DNA of 64,000 bases, from NCBI GenBank assembly GCA_016710985.1, contig JADJTX010000059.1:1-64000 (forward strand), read 5' to 3'. Below, one piece after another: positions 28,817 to 39,673 of the stretch. The position numbers and the translations under genes are program-made. How positions within the stretch are numbered: position 1 is the stretch's first letter; each line of letters opens with the position of its first letter. The stretch comes from Ignavibacteria bacterium (GTDB lineage Bacteria > Bacteroidota > Ignavibacteria > Tepidaquicellales > Tepidaquicellaceae). The notes beneath the pieces are model-generated. The model was not told the origin of the DNA and did not search any database. It saw only the letters and a list, made by a program, of their open reading frames with translations.

Positions 28817-30338
28817 ATGAAATTTTTGATAAAAACTTTTTCTTTGCTTTTTTTTATTTCGATCTGTATAAGACTGGTTGATGTATTCAAAAATTTGTTA
28901 ATTGCTTCAAAACTCGGAGTATCAGATGAGGCAGACGTCTTTTTAGCAATATCGTCGTTGCCGGACAGCCTTCTTATTTTACTTGGAATTGATTCAATTA
29001 AAGGAATCGTAAACTCGGAATATTCTTTTGAAATAAACAGGAACCCTGAAAATGTTAAAGAATCCTTAAATAATCTTTTAAAGATACTTCTAATAGTGGG
29101 TTTCTTATTTTCCTTGTTGATTCTACTATTTAGAAATGAATTGATTAACTTATTGCTTCCCGGATTTACAGAAAATAGATTTATTCTTGCCAGCTCAATA
29201 TCATTAGTAATTCTGCTTTTTTTTTTCAAACCTGTTCAGGCACTCATTGGATCATATTATAACGCAATCAAAAAATATTACTATCCGGTCATAATTCAGG
29301 TAAGTGTCAGTATTCTGATCATAATTTCAGTATTTCTGCCTTATATTGATAATGAAATCCTTAATAATATTTCCTATGGATTTTTGTTGGGAAATATTGT
29401 TTTGTTCTTATTCTTATTTTTTAGAAAATCAGTAACCGAAAACATTAAATTAAATTTTGATTTAAAGTTAGATAACCTTTCGAAAAGGATAATCAAAAAT
29501 TGTATTATTCTTCTGGGGGTAGTAATAATTAACCAAATATATCTTTATTCAAGGAATTTTTTTGCTTCATACTTCAGCGATGGTTCCATTGCCGCTTTAA
29601 ATTATGGAAGCTCTATTCCGATGTTCATTTCTTCATTAACATTTAATGTTGTCTTTGGAGTATTACTGAGCAATTTATCCAATTACCATTCCAATGGTTC
29701 TGAAGACGAAGCAAGACAGTTAATTAAAAACACTATAAATTCAATTACATACATATATGTTCCTATCGTTATAATATTTTGTATTTACAAAATAAACATT
29801 TTAAATATTTTATATTTAAGAGGTAATTTTGATGAAAAAGGAATTGAATTAACCTCTCTTCCGTTTTTTGGGAATCACTTTCATTAATTCCATTTGTTTT
29901 TTTTATTGTGAATGTTGCTGTTTACCTGGGTTATAAAAATACAGCAAATATTCACGCATTGGAATAATCATATATACTATTGGAATATTTGTTAATTATT
30001 TATTTGCAAAGTATTTCGGATTTTACGGTGTATCAATAGGAGGTTTCGTCGTTAACAGTTTAATGGCAATTTCATTGATCTACTTTTCTAAAAACATTTT
30101 TACAAAACTGTTTCAGGAAATTTCGGACTCGTTAAAATTAATCTTTGCAGGTTTCCTGGTGGCTTTATTAACAGTCATAATAAAAAATTCTTTCTTAGAC
30201 ATTTATTTCGTCAAAAATAGTCTATCTTCTTTACTTATAGGTTCAGTAATCGTAGTATTAATTTATTTCATATTTACAATTGTTCTTAAGGTTAATTATT
30301 TCGGAAAACTAACTTCACTAATCAGGCATGAAAATTAA
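28817..30338 (+). CDS. MurJ/Wzx-type lipid-linked oligosaccharide flippase, two frame breaks
   Basis: A MATE-like (MviN/MurJ) membrane protein with 12 or more hydrophobic segments. It opens with FISICIRLVDVFKNLLIASKLGVSDEADVF; ALIGSYYNAIKKYYYP and YGSSIPMFISSLTFNVVFGVL are typical. Breaks near 29,872 and 29,955 hide the middle, which reads PFFWESLSLIPFVFFIVNVAVYLGYKN before rejoining at RIGIIIYTIGIFVNYLF. It would flip undecaprenol-linked units to the periplasm for polymerisation. Overlaps the next start by 11 bases. Confidence 0.82.
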
Positions 30339-31394
30339 TTTTATTGTTCCAGGATTGTATAAATCAGGAGGGATGCGGGCTATTTATGAAATAAGTAACG
30401 GATTGGCGAAAAAAGGATATCAGGTAAAAATTTATTATCCAGTTGTCCCCTTGAATAGTTTTCGTGGAGAATACAACTGGAATTCTTTGAAGAACTACTA
30501 TTGGGACATTAAGATGTATAATTATAATAAAAAAAATATTGAGTACTTCAAAAGTGGTGTATTCGAAATTGTTAAGATACCTTTTATCTCGGATTATTTT
30601 ATTGAAGATGCGGACTTTGCAATCGCAACTGCCTGGCAAACGGTTTCAAGTGTAAATGATCTTTCAAATAGAAAAGGAAAAAAAATTTATTATATTCAAG
30701 ACTATGAAACCTGGAGAGAAGTTTAAAACAAATAGATAAAAGTTATAATGAAGGTATTTTCTCGGTAACAACATGTAAACATTTGCATGATTTAATCTTT
30801 TCTAAATTTAAAGTTGAATCTAACTATATATATTACGGAATAGACTATGATTTATTTAATAATCCGGGAAAAGAATATGGGAAAAAGAAAATCATTTCAT
30901 TTATTAACCATTCCGCGGATAAGAAAAATACGAAGGCATCAATTCAGATAACAGATACCATTTTAAAAAAATATTCTAATGTTAATATTTATTCTTTTGG
31001 GGTATTGAATTATAACGGACTTCCTGAATTTATAAATAATTGTGTAAACCCTTCAGAACAAAAAATCAGGGAAATATACTGTAAATCAGATATATTCCTT
31101 TATACAAGTAAGGAAGAAGGATTCGGGATGCCTCCCTGTGAAGCAATGGCTTGCAAGGCGGCTGTGGTTTCGACAAATGTTGGTGCGATTCCGGAATATA
31201 GTGAAAACGGAATCAGTGCTTTCTTACATGACCCATCAGATATTGAAGGGATGATTAAGAGTGTAGAAAGTTTAATATTGGATAATAATCTTCTAAGCAA
31301 AATATCCGAGAATGGGTATTTTAAGGTAAAAAGTATGCTAAGCTGGGAAAAAGCAGTGAAAGAATGGGAAGCACTGTTAATGAGTATTTTTTGA
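30328..31394 (+). CDS. glycosyltransferase family 4-like, one frame break
   Basis: The N-terminal Rossmann half opens with KINFIVPGLYKSGGMRAIYEISNGLA (substrate-binding Gly-rich loop). A break near 30,722 separates it from the donor half, which has EIYCKSDIFLYTSKEEGFGMPPCEAMACKAAVVST. That is the EX7E-type donor site of GT4 family retaining enzymes. Likely adds a sugar to the lipid-linked repeat unit. Sugar specificity is not readable. Confidence 0.85.
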
Positions 31395-31519
31395 AAATAA
31401 TTGCTTGATTACGCATTATAATCAGCAACTATTAAAATCCCGAACACTTTTTTATCAGTAAGAAATGAATCAATGCAGATATACTTAATTTTAACCTGAC
31501 TCCTTTAATACTTCATTTA

Positions 31520-32467
31520 ATGCTTTTATCAATTATCATTGTTAATTACAATACAGCCGATCATGTTAAGATGTGCCTGGAGTCGCTCTACAGGTATCTT
31601 CAATTTGATAATTTTGAAATAATCATTGCCGATAACCATTCAACAAACCGTGATATTAAAAATCTTGTAAGTTTATTTCCGAAAGTAAAATTTATTTTCA
31701 GAGAGATTAACGATGGGTTCGGGGGATGCAATGAAGCTGTCATAAATTCAAAAGGAAAATATTTATTATTCCTGAATCCGGACATAAAAATTTTTGATGA
31801 CACAATAAGTATTTTACTCGAGTACATTCAGAAGAATGAAGAATCCGGTGTAGTATCAGGATTGCTTGTAAATGCCGACAACTCTATAATGTATAGTTTT
31901 AACCGCTTCACAAACCTGAAATGGGAGTTTTGGCAAATGATTGGTCTCGGACATGAAAGAGAAATTAAACAGCTTATTAACCGTGAAGAAATAAAAAAGA
32001 ATAAATTATTTGAAGTTGACTGGTTTCACGGTGCTTTTCTTATGATGTCCAGAAATGATTTTGACTCAGTTAATGGATTCAATGAAAAATATTTTATGTA
32101 TTATGAAGACACGGAGCTTTGCTACAAAATTAAAAACAATCTGAATAAAAAAAATTACTGCCTTCCGTCTGTAAGAGTTTATCATCATACACAGTCCTCA
32201 CTAACGGAAGAGAAAACAGATGATATATATACTTTTCATATGAACAGGGGTAAAATTTTGTTTTCTGAAAACTTATCTTTTATGGTTAAATTTGTGGTTA
32301 AATCTATGGGATTTATTTCTGTTGTAATACGGATTTTATATCTTCCTTTTCAGAGAAAGTACACCGGATGGAAGAAAGTAAAGTTTAATCAATTGATAAA
32401 TGTGCTGAAGTTATACATGAGCAGATCTTATCTTGAGTCGAGCAAATTTAAATATGTAAAGATTTAG
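31520..32467 (+). CDS. glycosyltransferase family 2
   Basis: A 315-residue inverting GT-A enzyme: LSIIIVNYNTADHVKMCLESL nucleotide-binding start, DGFGGCNEAVINSKGKYLLF, and a DxD-type NPDIKIF. GAFLMMSRNDFDSVNGFNEKYFMYYEDTELCYK follows, with the ED acid motif. It resembles rhamnosyltransferases (WbbL type). The frame is intact. The C-terminus carries a basic amphipathic stretch suited to membrane association. Confidence 0.9.
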   Translation: MLLSIIIVNYNTADHVKMCLESLYRYLQFDNFEIIIADNHSTNRDIKNLVSLFPKVKFIFREINDGFGGCNEAVINSKGKYLLFLNPDIKIFDDTISILLEYIQKNEESGVVSGLLVNADNSIMYSFNRFTNLKWEFWQMIGLGHEREIKQLINREEIKKNKLFEVDWFHGAFLMMSRNDFDSVNGFNEKYFMYYEDTELCYKIKNNLNKKNYCLPSVRVYHHTQSSLTEEKTDDIYTFHMNRGKILFSENLSFMVKFVVKSMGFISVVIRILYLPFQRKYTGWKKVKFNQLINVLKLYMSRSYLESSKFKYVKI

Positions 32468-32483
32468 AAGATAATATTGAACA

Positions 32484-33631
32484 ATGGAATACATAAATTT
32501 AATATTCATGTCGTCAATTTGGGAGCTTAATCACAGAAAAAGGCTGTACAAAGCTTTAAACAAAAGGCTAATGGGGTGGAGTAATGTAATTTTTGTTGAA
32601 TCTCCTCTTTCACTTTTGTACCATACATTTTTTAAATTCAGCGAGAGAGTGATCCCATATTTCAGAAATAATACATCTTTGAGTGAAGTAAAAACTTTTT
32701 CACCCGTTATAATTTTTCATCAAAATGTCTGGAAAAAATTTCCGTTTACTTTGGATCTGGACAGCAGGCTGGTTTCACTGCAAATAAAAAAATTTATAAA
32801 AAAGAACTACATTAATTCAAAATTAATTGCCTGGGCTAATTCACCTTTCGATTATGTTTATATTAATCATACAAATGCGGATAAAATTATTTATGACTAT
32901 TACGATAATTTCAGCTATGATGATAGCGGGAATTTAAATCATTTTTCGGATGAATTAAATCGTAAATTAATTGCAGTATCAGATCTTATTTTTTGTACAG
33001 CCGGAATAATGTATGATTTTTCTAAATCAATGAATAATAATTCATGGTATGTTCCAAACGGTTATGATCCGGTATTTAAGAAAATCAATATGGTGGATTT
33101 AAAAGTTAAAGGGAAAATTATAGGCTACCTCGGAAACATCAGAGATTGGATTGACTTTGAGCTGATAAACAAACTTGCCGGTGCATTAAAAGAAAACGAT
33201 TATTTATTTTTTATTGGACCCGTGGAAAATAATATTTCCGGACAAATCAGCAGATTAAAGGAAAATAAACAATTCAGGCATGTTCCTGCTGTAGAATATT
33301 CTGAAATATACAATTACATTAAAGCATTTGATGTGGGAATCATACCTTTTAAAATAAATAAATTTACGGAAGGTGTATTCCCAAATAAGTTTTTTGAATA
33401 TATTGCAGCTGATATAACAATTGTCTCAACAGCTTTGCCTGATTTGGAGCAGTTTAAATCTATAATTAATGTTGCAGTGAATAATGACGAATTTGTAGAT
33501 CTGTGCGTCAATAAAACAGCCAAATTAAAAAAGATTTGAAGGGATATGAACAAATAAGATGTGAATCCACATGGGATCAAAGAGCTGATTTCATTGAAAG
33601 TAAAGTAAAAGAATCATTGATAAATGATTAA
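32484..33631 (+). CDS. glycosyltransferase (GT-B, GT4-like), late frame break
   Basis: A 382-residue protein when a shift near 33,535 is bridged (..KTAKLKKDLKGYEQIRCEST, stop 33,629-33,631). Motifs: IIYDYYDNFSYDDSGN in the first half, YVPNGYDPVFKK and KIIGYLGNIRDWIDFELI in the hinge. The donor half has YIKAFDVGIIPFKINKFTEGVFPNKFFEYIAAD. This looks like the family of putative UDP-galactofuranose/glycosyltransferases found in capsule loci. Intermediate confidence in the exact fold family. Confidence 0.75.
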
Positions 33632-33767
33632 AGGGTTTTAGTTCTCCGTATAAAAAGAAAATTGGATCACATTATTTTAAGTTTAATCTTTGTATAGCTC
33701 AGGTAATTTCCGGTGTCCTGAGTTATCTAAGTCAAAAGATAATCTTGATATATTGTCATTACATTCT

Positions 33768-33809
33768 GATTATATAAGAGTTTATAAAATGATCCCTAAA
33801 AAAAATTAA
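33768..33809 (+). pseudogene. 3' remnant of a GH16 glycanase gene
   Basis: These 42 bases read DYIRVYKMIPKKN followed by TAA. Both GH16 genes at 37,013 and 37,868 end DYIRVYKMVPKQN and DYIRVYKMVPKN, and the DNA here is almost identical to the second copy's end. No other part of a GH16 gene is present nearby, so this is a leftover tail, probably from rearrangement or duplication. The remaining gap from 33,632 contains a weak stem (CTCAGG/CCTGAG near 33,700) and no gene. Confidence 0.65.
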
Positions 33810-33824
33810 CTGTAATAATAAGAA

Positions 33825-34781
33825 ATGCTGAAAAAAGTTTTAAACACCGTTTTTACAAACAAATTTTTAAAATATTTATTCAGTTTTTTATTTTTGAATA
33901 AGTATTTTATAGGCATTTTTAATTACGTATATGAATTTTCACCTCATATTTTTCAGGAATTGTTTGTAAGACTATCAAACACACCGGATTTTAGTTTTTA
34001 CTGGACAATTTATCTTCCAAATAAAAAAAAAGTTAAGGTATACGTAGACAGAAACAACAAATATTCTTTCGCTTTTGCAATCAGCTATAAATGGCATGAC
34101 TTGGGGGTAAGGCAACGGGAAACTTTACTTAATAGTTATTACCGGATGGATTATTGTTATATTGATATAGGTGCAAATCATGGATTAAGATCAGTTTACT
34201 CATTATCTCAGGGACGATACTCTTATTTGTTTGAGCCTAATAAGTTCTTGAATAATTTTATTTTAAATTTCTTTCAGTTGAACTCATTTAAGAAATTTAG
34301 TTTAGAGAATTTATGCTTGTCGGACAAAAGAGGAACTCTGAATTTTTATATCTCACCAAGTTCCTTTTTGAGCTCACTGGATAAGAGCAATGCTATGTCA
34401 GATACTGACAAGGGTGAAGTTACGGAAGTCAAAGTAGAAGTAACAACAATAGATGAGTACTTTAAAGCACTTGATGTAAAGCCGGGAATTATTAAAATTG
34501 ATGTTGAGGGTCATGAATATGAAGTCCTCAAAGGAGCTAGTCAGTTGCTTAAAAAATTCAATCCTGATTTGATTGTGGAAATTCTTTCTGATCACGGGAA
34601 GAAGAAAGAAATATACAGGTTCTTAGAAGGACTATCTTATAAATGCTATGCAATCAAAAATAAAGAAAAATTAACACTGATTAAATATTATGACGAACAT
34701 GATTTTGTAAATACTCATTTAGCTAATAATTATTTATTTACTATAAACGAAAAACCTCTTTCAGGAATTACATTTAATTGA
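33825..34781 (+). CDS. FkbM-family methyltransferase
   Basis: A 318-residue SAM-dependent O-methyltransferase. Motif I is CYIDIGANHGLRSVYSLSQG, the acidic SAM residue lies in YLFEPNKFLNNF, and the FkbM signature GIIKIDVEGHEYEVLKGASQLLKK lies near 220. It probably methylates a sugar of the polysaccharide or caps the chain. The frame is intact. A hydrophobic, basic N-terminus may bind the membrane. Confidence 0.9.
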   Translation: MLKKVLNTVFTNKFLKYLFSFLFLNKYFIGIFNYVYEFSPHIFQELFVRLSNTPDFSFYWTIYLPNKKKVKVYVDRNNKYSFAFAISYKWHDLGVRQRETLLNSYYRMDYCYIDIGANHGLRSVYSLSQGRYSYLFEPNKFLNNFILNFFQLNSFKKFSLENLCLSDKRGTLNFYISPSSFLSSLDKSNAMSDTDKGEVTEVKVEVTTIDEYFKALDVKPGIIKIDVEGHEYEVLKGASQLLKKFNPDLIVEILSDHGKKKEIYRFLEGLSYKCYAIKNKEKLTLIKYYDEHDFVNTHLANNYLFTINEKPLSGITFN

Positions 34782-34951
34782 GAAGAGATAAAACCAAGAT
34801 TTTAATGAAAATCAAGAAAATTTATAAATAACAATTTCCCGGATAATGCTTCAATTATGTAATCCGGTAACTTCGGTGCTCCTTATATATTTGATTTCAA
34901 ATGCAGCTAAAAGAGATTTAAGGAATTATTTTGTAATAATTAATTATTGTT

Positions 34952-36109
34952 TTGAATAAAATTGAGATTGTCCACATAATTTCCAATCTCAGCCTGGGAG
35001 GAGCACAGACATTGCTGTTTGATATTGTAAAATTCCTGAAGATGAGAGAAGATATAGAAATTTCAGTAATTGCCTTGGATTCGGGTGAATTTATTGAAAT
35101 GTTCCAAGAAGACGGAATAAAGGTAATAGATCTTAAGGAAAAAGGGTTAATAAATATAAAAGTTCTCTTAAAATTAATAAAAATTTTAAAGGATATGAAA
35201 CCGGATATTGTTCACACGCACTTACTCAAGGCAGATTTTTACGGAAGGATTGCTGCAAAACAAACCGGTATTCCTCTCATATATTCAACCTGTCATAACT
35301 ACTCCTCACATCATAAAGGAGCTGACATTGATAAGACATCCGTATTTGATCTGATCGACAATTTTGTAGTTTCATATTCCGGGTCAAACTTAATTGCAAT
35401 TTCGGAAATTGTGAAAAAATATCTTGTTAACAGAAACAGGAAGTTTAAGGATATTACAGAGGTAATATATAATGGTGTTAACATTGAAAAAGAAAAATTT
35501 AAATTAAATGGATCATGTATAACCGATCTCAGAAATGAATATGGCATCTCAAATGATGATTTTGTGATCACAATTTTAGGAAGACTTGAGACACAGAAAG
35601 GTCACGGCTTTTTTATTGATTCCATTAAAGATTTTTTGAGAGAAAAAAAGAATGTTAAAGTATTATTGCTTGGAGAGGGAAATCTCAGGAGTGAGATTGA
35701 AATTAAAATTAAGGAAAATGATCTTACAGATTACATTCAGATCCTTGGCTTCCAGACCGAGACAGAGAAATTCATTGAAATAAGCAATTTGATCTGTGTA
35801 CCTTCGTTATGGGAAGGATTCGGTTTGGTCATAATTGAAGGTATGATAAAAAAGAAAATTGTACTGGCTTCAGATGCCGGGGGAATTCCGGAAATAATCA
35901 CAGACGGGAAGACAGGTTTTTTATTTGAAGTAAAAAACAAAGAAAGTTTTTTAAAAAAGATCAATTTTATTTATGATAATTTTGATGATTTCAGTTTTAT
36001 AAGAGAGAATGCATTGAAATTAGTAAAGGATAAATTCGATATACGTTATAATTCTGAATTATATTATCAGTCTTATTTAAGAAAGATAAATGCCCTCAAG
36101 GATTTATAA
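34952..36109 (+). CDS. glycosyltransferase family 4
   Basis: A 385-residue GT-B enzyme: EIVHIISNLSLGGAQTLLFDIVKFL opening, DIVHTHLLKADFYGRIAA, FVITILGRLETQKGHGFFIDSI at the hinge. SNLICVPSLWEGFGLVIIEGMIKKKIVLASDAGGIPEI contains the EX7E retaining GT4 signature. TTG start at 34,952. Intact frame. About 170 bases of AT-rich DNA with no recognisable gene precede it. Confidence 0.92.
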   Translation: MNKIEIVHIISNLSLGGAQTLLFDIVKFLKMREDIEISVIALDSGEFIEMFQEDGIKVIDLKEKGLINIKVLLKLIKILKDMKPDIVHTHLLKADFYGRIAAKQTGIPLIYSTCHNYSSHHKGADIDKTSVFDLIDNFVVSYSGSNLIAISEIVKKYLVNRNRKFKDITEVIYNGVNIEKEKFKLNGSCITDLRNEYGISNDDFVITILGRLETQKGHGFFIDSIKDFLREKKNVKVLLLGEGNLRSEIEIKIKENDLTDYIQILGFQTETEKFIEISNLICVPSLWEGFGLVIIEGMIKKKIVLASDAGGIPEIITDGKTGFLFEVKNKESFLKKINFIYDNFDDFSFIRENALKLVKDKFDIRYNSELYYQSYLRKINALKDL

Positions 36110-36144
36110 ACAGGGCTCGAGTAACAAAAAATTTAAATTAAATT

Positions 36145-36939
36145 TTGCATCAGCGAATGTCAGTAGAATTTGCAGAATGTCCGGCATGCAGTTCAAAGGA
36201 TTTCAGAAACCTTGGAAAACCTATTGGATCTGAACTAAACTCAATATATAATGTCATTGAATGTAAGAACTGCAGTTTAAACTGGTGCAGTCCGATGGCA
36301 TCACGTGAAGAACTTAATAATTATTACACAAGATATTACGAAACACGTTATGGCACGGTTGACAAGTATCCGTTAAAAACAAAAATCAAAAGTATAGTTA
36401 CCTTCAAAAAGGCGAGATTAAAAAGTTTCTTTTCAGAAATTGAAAAATATTCTCCTGAAAAAAGCATTCTTGATTTTGGATGCGGTGAAGCAGATATTTT
36501 ATATGTTGCAAAACAAAAGGGCTGGAGGGTTTTGGGCGTTGATTATTCAAATGAGCTTAGTAATAAATTCCTGAAAGATAAAATAGACTTTAGACCAGGC
36601 AGTGATTTAAGCATGATCGGAATCGACAAGAATTCTTTCGGATGTATTACAGCAAAGCATGTAATAGAACATATTCCGGATATTGAAAATTTTTTAGGTT
36701 CAATAAAACAATATCTGACACCAAAAGGAATATTTGCAGTTAAAACCCCTTCAGCATCGAGCAACAGAGCAAAGCTTGGATTGGCTAACTGGCATCTTGT
36801 CAGACCTATGGAGCATTTCTGGGGATTTAATCTTGATAATTTCGGAAGATTAATGAAAAAGAATAATTTTGAAATTTTATATCTGAAAGATAATTTTCTG
36901 GTGGACGAATTAACATGCATTGCAAGAGTAATAAATTAA
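36145..36939 (+). CDS. class I SAM-dependent methyltransferase with zinc-ribbon N-terminus
   Basis: A 264-residue protein. An N-terminal CPAC-x23-CxxC-type zinc ribbon (AECPACSSKDF ... IECKNCSLNWCSP) is followed by a methyltransferase fold: ILDFGCGEADILYVAKQKG (motif I), VLGVDYSNEL, and FGCITAKHVIEHIPDIENFL (motif post-II). This architecture is common in sugar C- or O-methyltransferases of polysaccharide loci. The ATG at 36,157 is a possible alternative to TTG 36,145. Confidence 0.87.
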   Translation: MHQRMSVEFAECPACSSKDFRNLGKPIGSELNSIYNVIECKNCSLNWCSPMASREELNNYYTRYYETRYGTVDKYPLKTKIKSIVTFKKARLKSFFSEIEKYSPEKSILDFGCGEADILYVAKQKGWRVLGVDYSNELSNKFLKDKIDFRPGSDLSMIGIDKNSFGCITAKHVIEHIPDIENFLGSIKQYLTPKGIFAVKTPSASSNRAKLGLANWHLVRPMEHFWGFNLDNFGRLMKKNNFEILYLKDNFLVDELTCIARVIN

Positions 36940-37012
36940 CGTGAAATTGTTTAAATGTATTAAACTTTCATAAATAGCCACCTTATTTCAAAATCTTAAA
37001 TATCTTTTACCA

Positions 37013-37855
37013 ATGAATAAAAAATTTTTTATATTTGCTGCAATTTTTATTTTTTCATTCTCATTATTAATTTCTTCCGGATTCAGGAATGATGAATATG
37101 TAAACTATGAATGGAAATTAACCTTTGAAGATAATTTTGACATATTCGATAAAACAAAGTGGATTCACAATTTTGATGCAGGCAACAGAACAATATGGTC
37201 AAACAAAGAACTTCAATGGTATAAAGATGAGAATGCCACTGTAGAAAACGGAATTCTGAAATTGACTGCTAAGAAGGAATCAATTTACGGAAAAGATACT
37301 CAGGGTGAAAAACAGTTTGAATACACTTCGGGACTGATCAGCAGTTCACCGTCATTTACACAGGCTTACGGAAAATGGGAGATCAGAACCAAGTTTCCAT
37401 TTAGAAAAGGATTTTGGCCGGCATTCTGGTTGGTTGCAAAGCAGCAACCGGGACTGCCTGAAATTGATGTATTTGAATATTTTGGTATTAATAAAAATAA
37501 AATTTCAATTGCACATCATTGGGGGATAGATTATCCGAATTATGCCGGAGGTATGTATGAAGGAAAAACAGAGCCTTTTTATTATTTACGCAATAAAGAG
37601 TTTGATGGAAATTTTTCAAATGTATGGATGGTCTGGTCATTTGAGTGTTTTCCGAATAAAATGGTGTGGAAGTTAAATGACAATATTGTATATGAAACTA
37701 CGGAAGGGATTCCCACGGCTCCTTTATATATACTTGCTAATATAGCCATAAAAGACTGGCCTGACAATAACAATGAGGTTGATAATACAGATTCTCCCTA
37801 TGTTATGGAGATTGATTACATCAGAGTTTATAAAATGGTGCCTAAACAAAACTAA
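37013..37855 (+). CDS. GH16 family glycanase (copy A), secreted
   Basis: A 280-residue glycoside hydrolase family 16 enzyme with a signal peptide (FIFAAIFIFSFSLLISSG). It has YEWKLTFEDNFDIFDKTKW, AYGKWEIRTKFPFRKGFWPAFWLV, and the catalytic motif LPEIDVFEYFG (nucleophile, assisting Asp and acid/base within EIDxxE). The closing DYIRVYKMVPKQN is conserved in the tandem copy. GH16 enzymes cut beta-1,3 or beta-1,4-linked galactans and glucans. Inside a polysaccharide locus it may trim or release the product. Only 12 bases separate it from copy B. Confidence 0.92.
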   Translation: MNKKFFIFAAIFIFSFSLLISSGFRNDEYVNYEWKLTFEDNFDIFDKTKWIHNFDAGNRTIWSNKELQWYKDENATVENGILKLTAKKESIYGKDTQGEKQFEYTSGLISSSPSFTQAYGKWEIRTKFPFRKGFWPAFWLVAKQQPGLPEIDVFEYFGINKNKISIAHHWGIDYPNYAGGMYEGKTEPFYYLRNKEFDGNFSNVWMVWSFECFPNKMVWKLNDNIVYETTEGIPTAPLYILANIAIKDWPDNNNEVDNTDSPYVMEIDYIRVYKMVPKQN

Positions 37856-37867
37856 TCCCTTCAGGAC

Positions 37868-38707
37868 ATGCAAACAAATAAGCATAATATTCTGAGACTT
37901 GGCATGATATTTTTATTATTTGTATTCTCATGTGGATTTAATAATCCGAAAAATCTCGACTACGAATGGAAATTAACTTTTGAAGATAACTTTGATTCAT
38001 TTGACAGTACTAAGTGGCTAACTGTTTACGAGTCAGGCGGGAGAACTAACTGGGCTAACAAAGAACTGCAATGGTACAAAGATGAAAATGTAGTCACTGA
38101 TAACGGTATTCTGAATATAACTGCTAAGAAAGAATCTATTTACGGCAAAGACCTTCACGGAGAAAAGCAGTTTGAATATACATCAGGGATAATATGCAGT
38201 TCACTGAAATTCATGCAGGCATATGGTAAATGGGAAATAAGAACAAGGCTTCCATTCAGAAAAGGTTTCTGGCCGGCATTCTGGTTGGTTGCAAATCAGA
38301 AACCCGGTCTTCCGGAGATAGACATATTTGAATATTTCGGGATCAAAAAAAACCTGATCTCAAGCGGTCATCACTGGGGCTTGGATTATCCGCATTATTC
38401 GGGTCATGAGCTGGAAGGAAAAGGCGCGCCTTTTTACTATGTTGAAGGAAGAGAAACTGAAGGTGATTATGCAGATGAATGGATGACCTGGACATTTGAA
38501 TGTTTTCCTGATAAAATGGTCTGGAAGCTGAACGGCAATGTAGTTTATGAAGCATCAGAAGGAATTCCTACAGCTCCTTTGTATATGATCATAAATGTGG
38601 CAGTTAAAGACTGGGCTGAGAACAATAATGAGGTTGATGAGACGGATGATCCATACGTTATGGAAATAGATTATATCAGAGTTTATAAAATGGTACCTAA
38701 AAATTAA
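37868..38707 (+). CDS. GH16 family glycanase (copy B), lipoprotein
   Basis: A tandem duplicate, 279 residues, about 70 percent identical to copy A by eye. The N-terminus has a lipobox (FLLFVFSCGF, Cys about 19), so it is probably a lipoprotein where copy A has a plain signal peptide. The catalytic motif LPEIDIFEYFG and GFWPAFWLVANQKPG are kept. Differences cluster in the surface loop around residues 165-200. Divergent anchoring suggests the two act at different sites on the same glycan. Intact frame. Confidence 0.92.
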   Translation: MQTNKHNILRLGMIFLLFVFSCGFNNPKNLDYEWKLTFEDNFDSFDSTKWLTVYESGGRTNWANKELQWYKDENVVTDNGILNITAKKESIYGKDLHGEKQFEYTSGIICSSLKFMQAYGKWEIRTRLPFRKGFWPAFWLVANQKPGLPEIDIFEYFGIKKNLISSGHHWGLDYPHYSGHELEGKGAPFYYVEGRETEGDYADEWMTWTFECFPDKMVWKLNGNVVYEASEGIPTAPLYMIINVAVKDWAENNNEVDETDDPYVMEIDYIRVYKMVPKN

Positions 38708-38829
38708 ATTATTAAATAAAAATTTTGCTTAAAATAGTCTCCAAATACAAAAGAAAATCTTCCGGAAAAATCAATTTCTCCTAATTTCTAACTTTAAAAT
38801 CTTAATTTATATAGATAGTTTCCAAATCA

Positions 38830-39673
38830 ATGAATTTACAGGATACCAACAGTCCTTTAGTCAGCATAATATTACCAACATATAACAGACGCAAAATGCT
38901 TGAAAGAGCAATTGAAAGCGTTTTTTGAACAGAGTTTTACTGACTGGGAGCTCATAATTATAGACGATGCCTCGACGGATGATACTCAGGAAAGAATGAG
39001 CGAACTTGATTCCAGAGAAGAAAAAATAAGGTACATGAGAATTCCGAGGATAACCAATAAAGGAATTTCAGAATATCTGAATATTGGACTGAGGAATGCG
39101 AAAGGAAAATACATTGCAAGGATCGATGATGATGATTACTGGTGTCATAAGGATAAATTAAAATTACAGGTTGAGTTTCTGGACAACAATCCTGAATATG
39201 TAGTTGTCGGCGGCGGGGTAATTTTAGTGGATGGAAACGGAGATGAGCTGTTCCGCTATTTAAAAAAGGAAACAGATGAAGAGATAAGGAGCTTTGCTCT
39301 TTTTTCAAATCCTTTTACTCATGCAACTGTACTTTTTAAGAAAGATCTGGCATTGGAATTAGGCGGATACAAATGCATACAGCACGTGGAAGACATGGAG
39401 CTCTGGCTCAGGATGGGTAAGCACGGCAAGCTTTATAACATGAAGGAATACTTCATTACTTACATGACTGCAGGTCAGAATAAGTCTTTTACACATCAGA
39501 AGGAAAATTCAAGGACAGTTCTTGAAGTAATAAAAATGCATAAGGATTATTATCCGAATTTTAAGAAAGCGTATCTTCTTAACTATACGCAGTATTCTTA
39601 TTCATTTTTACCGGTATTCATAAAGAAGAATCTTCAGTCATTCATGTATTATTTTAAGAGAAAAAATTTTTAA
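38830..39673 (+). CDS. glycosyltransferase family 2, one frame break
   Basis: ATG 38,830 starts NLQDTNSPLVSIILPTYNRR and continues MLERAIESVFEQSFTDWELII after removing one T from the T run at 38,928-38,933. The GT-A core then shows DDASTDDTQERM, AKGKYIARIDDDDYW (DxD metal site) and GYKCIQHVEDMELWLRMGKHG (acid motif). Length about 280. Likely adds a sugar to the lipid-linked unit. The break sits in a homopolymer and is probably an overcall. Confidence 0.87.

Noticed and set aside
33690..33730. Small stem CTCAGG/CCTGAG as a terminator
   Set aside because: Only six base pairs and no T run.
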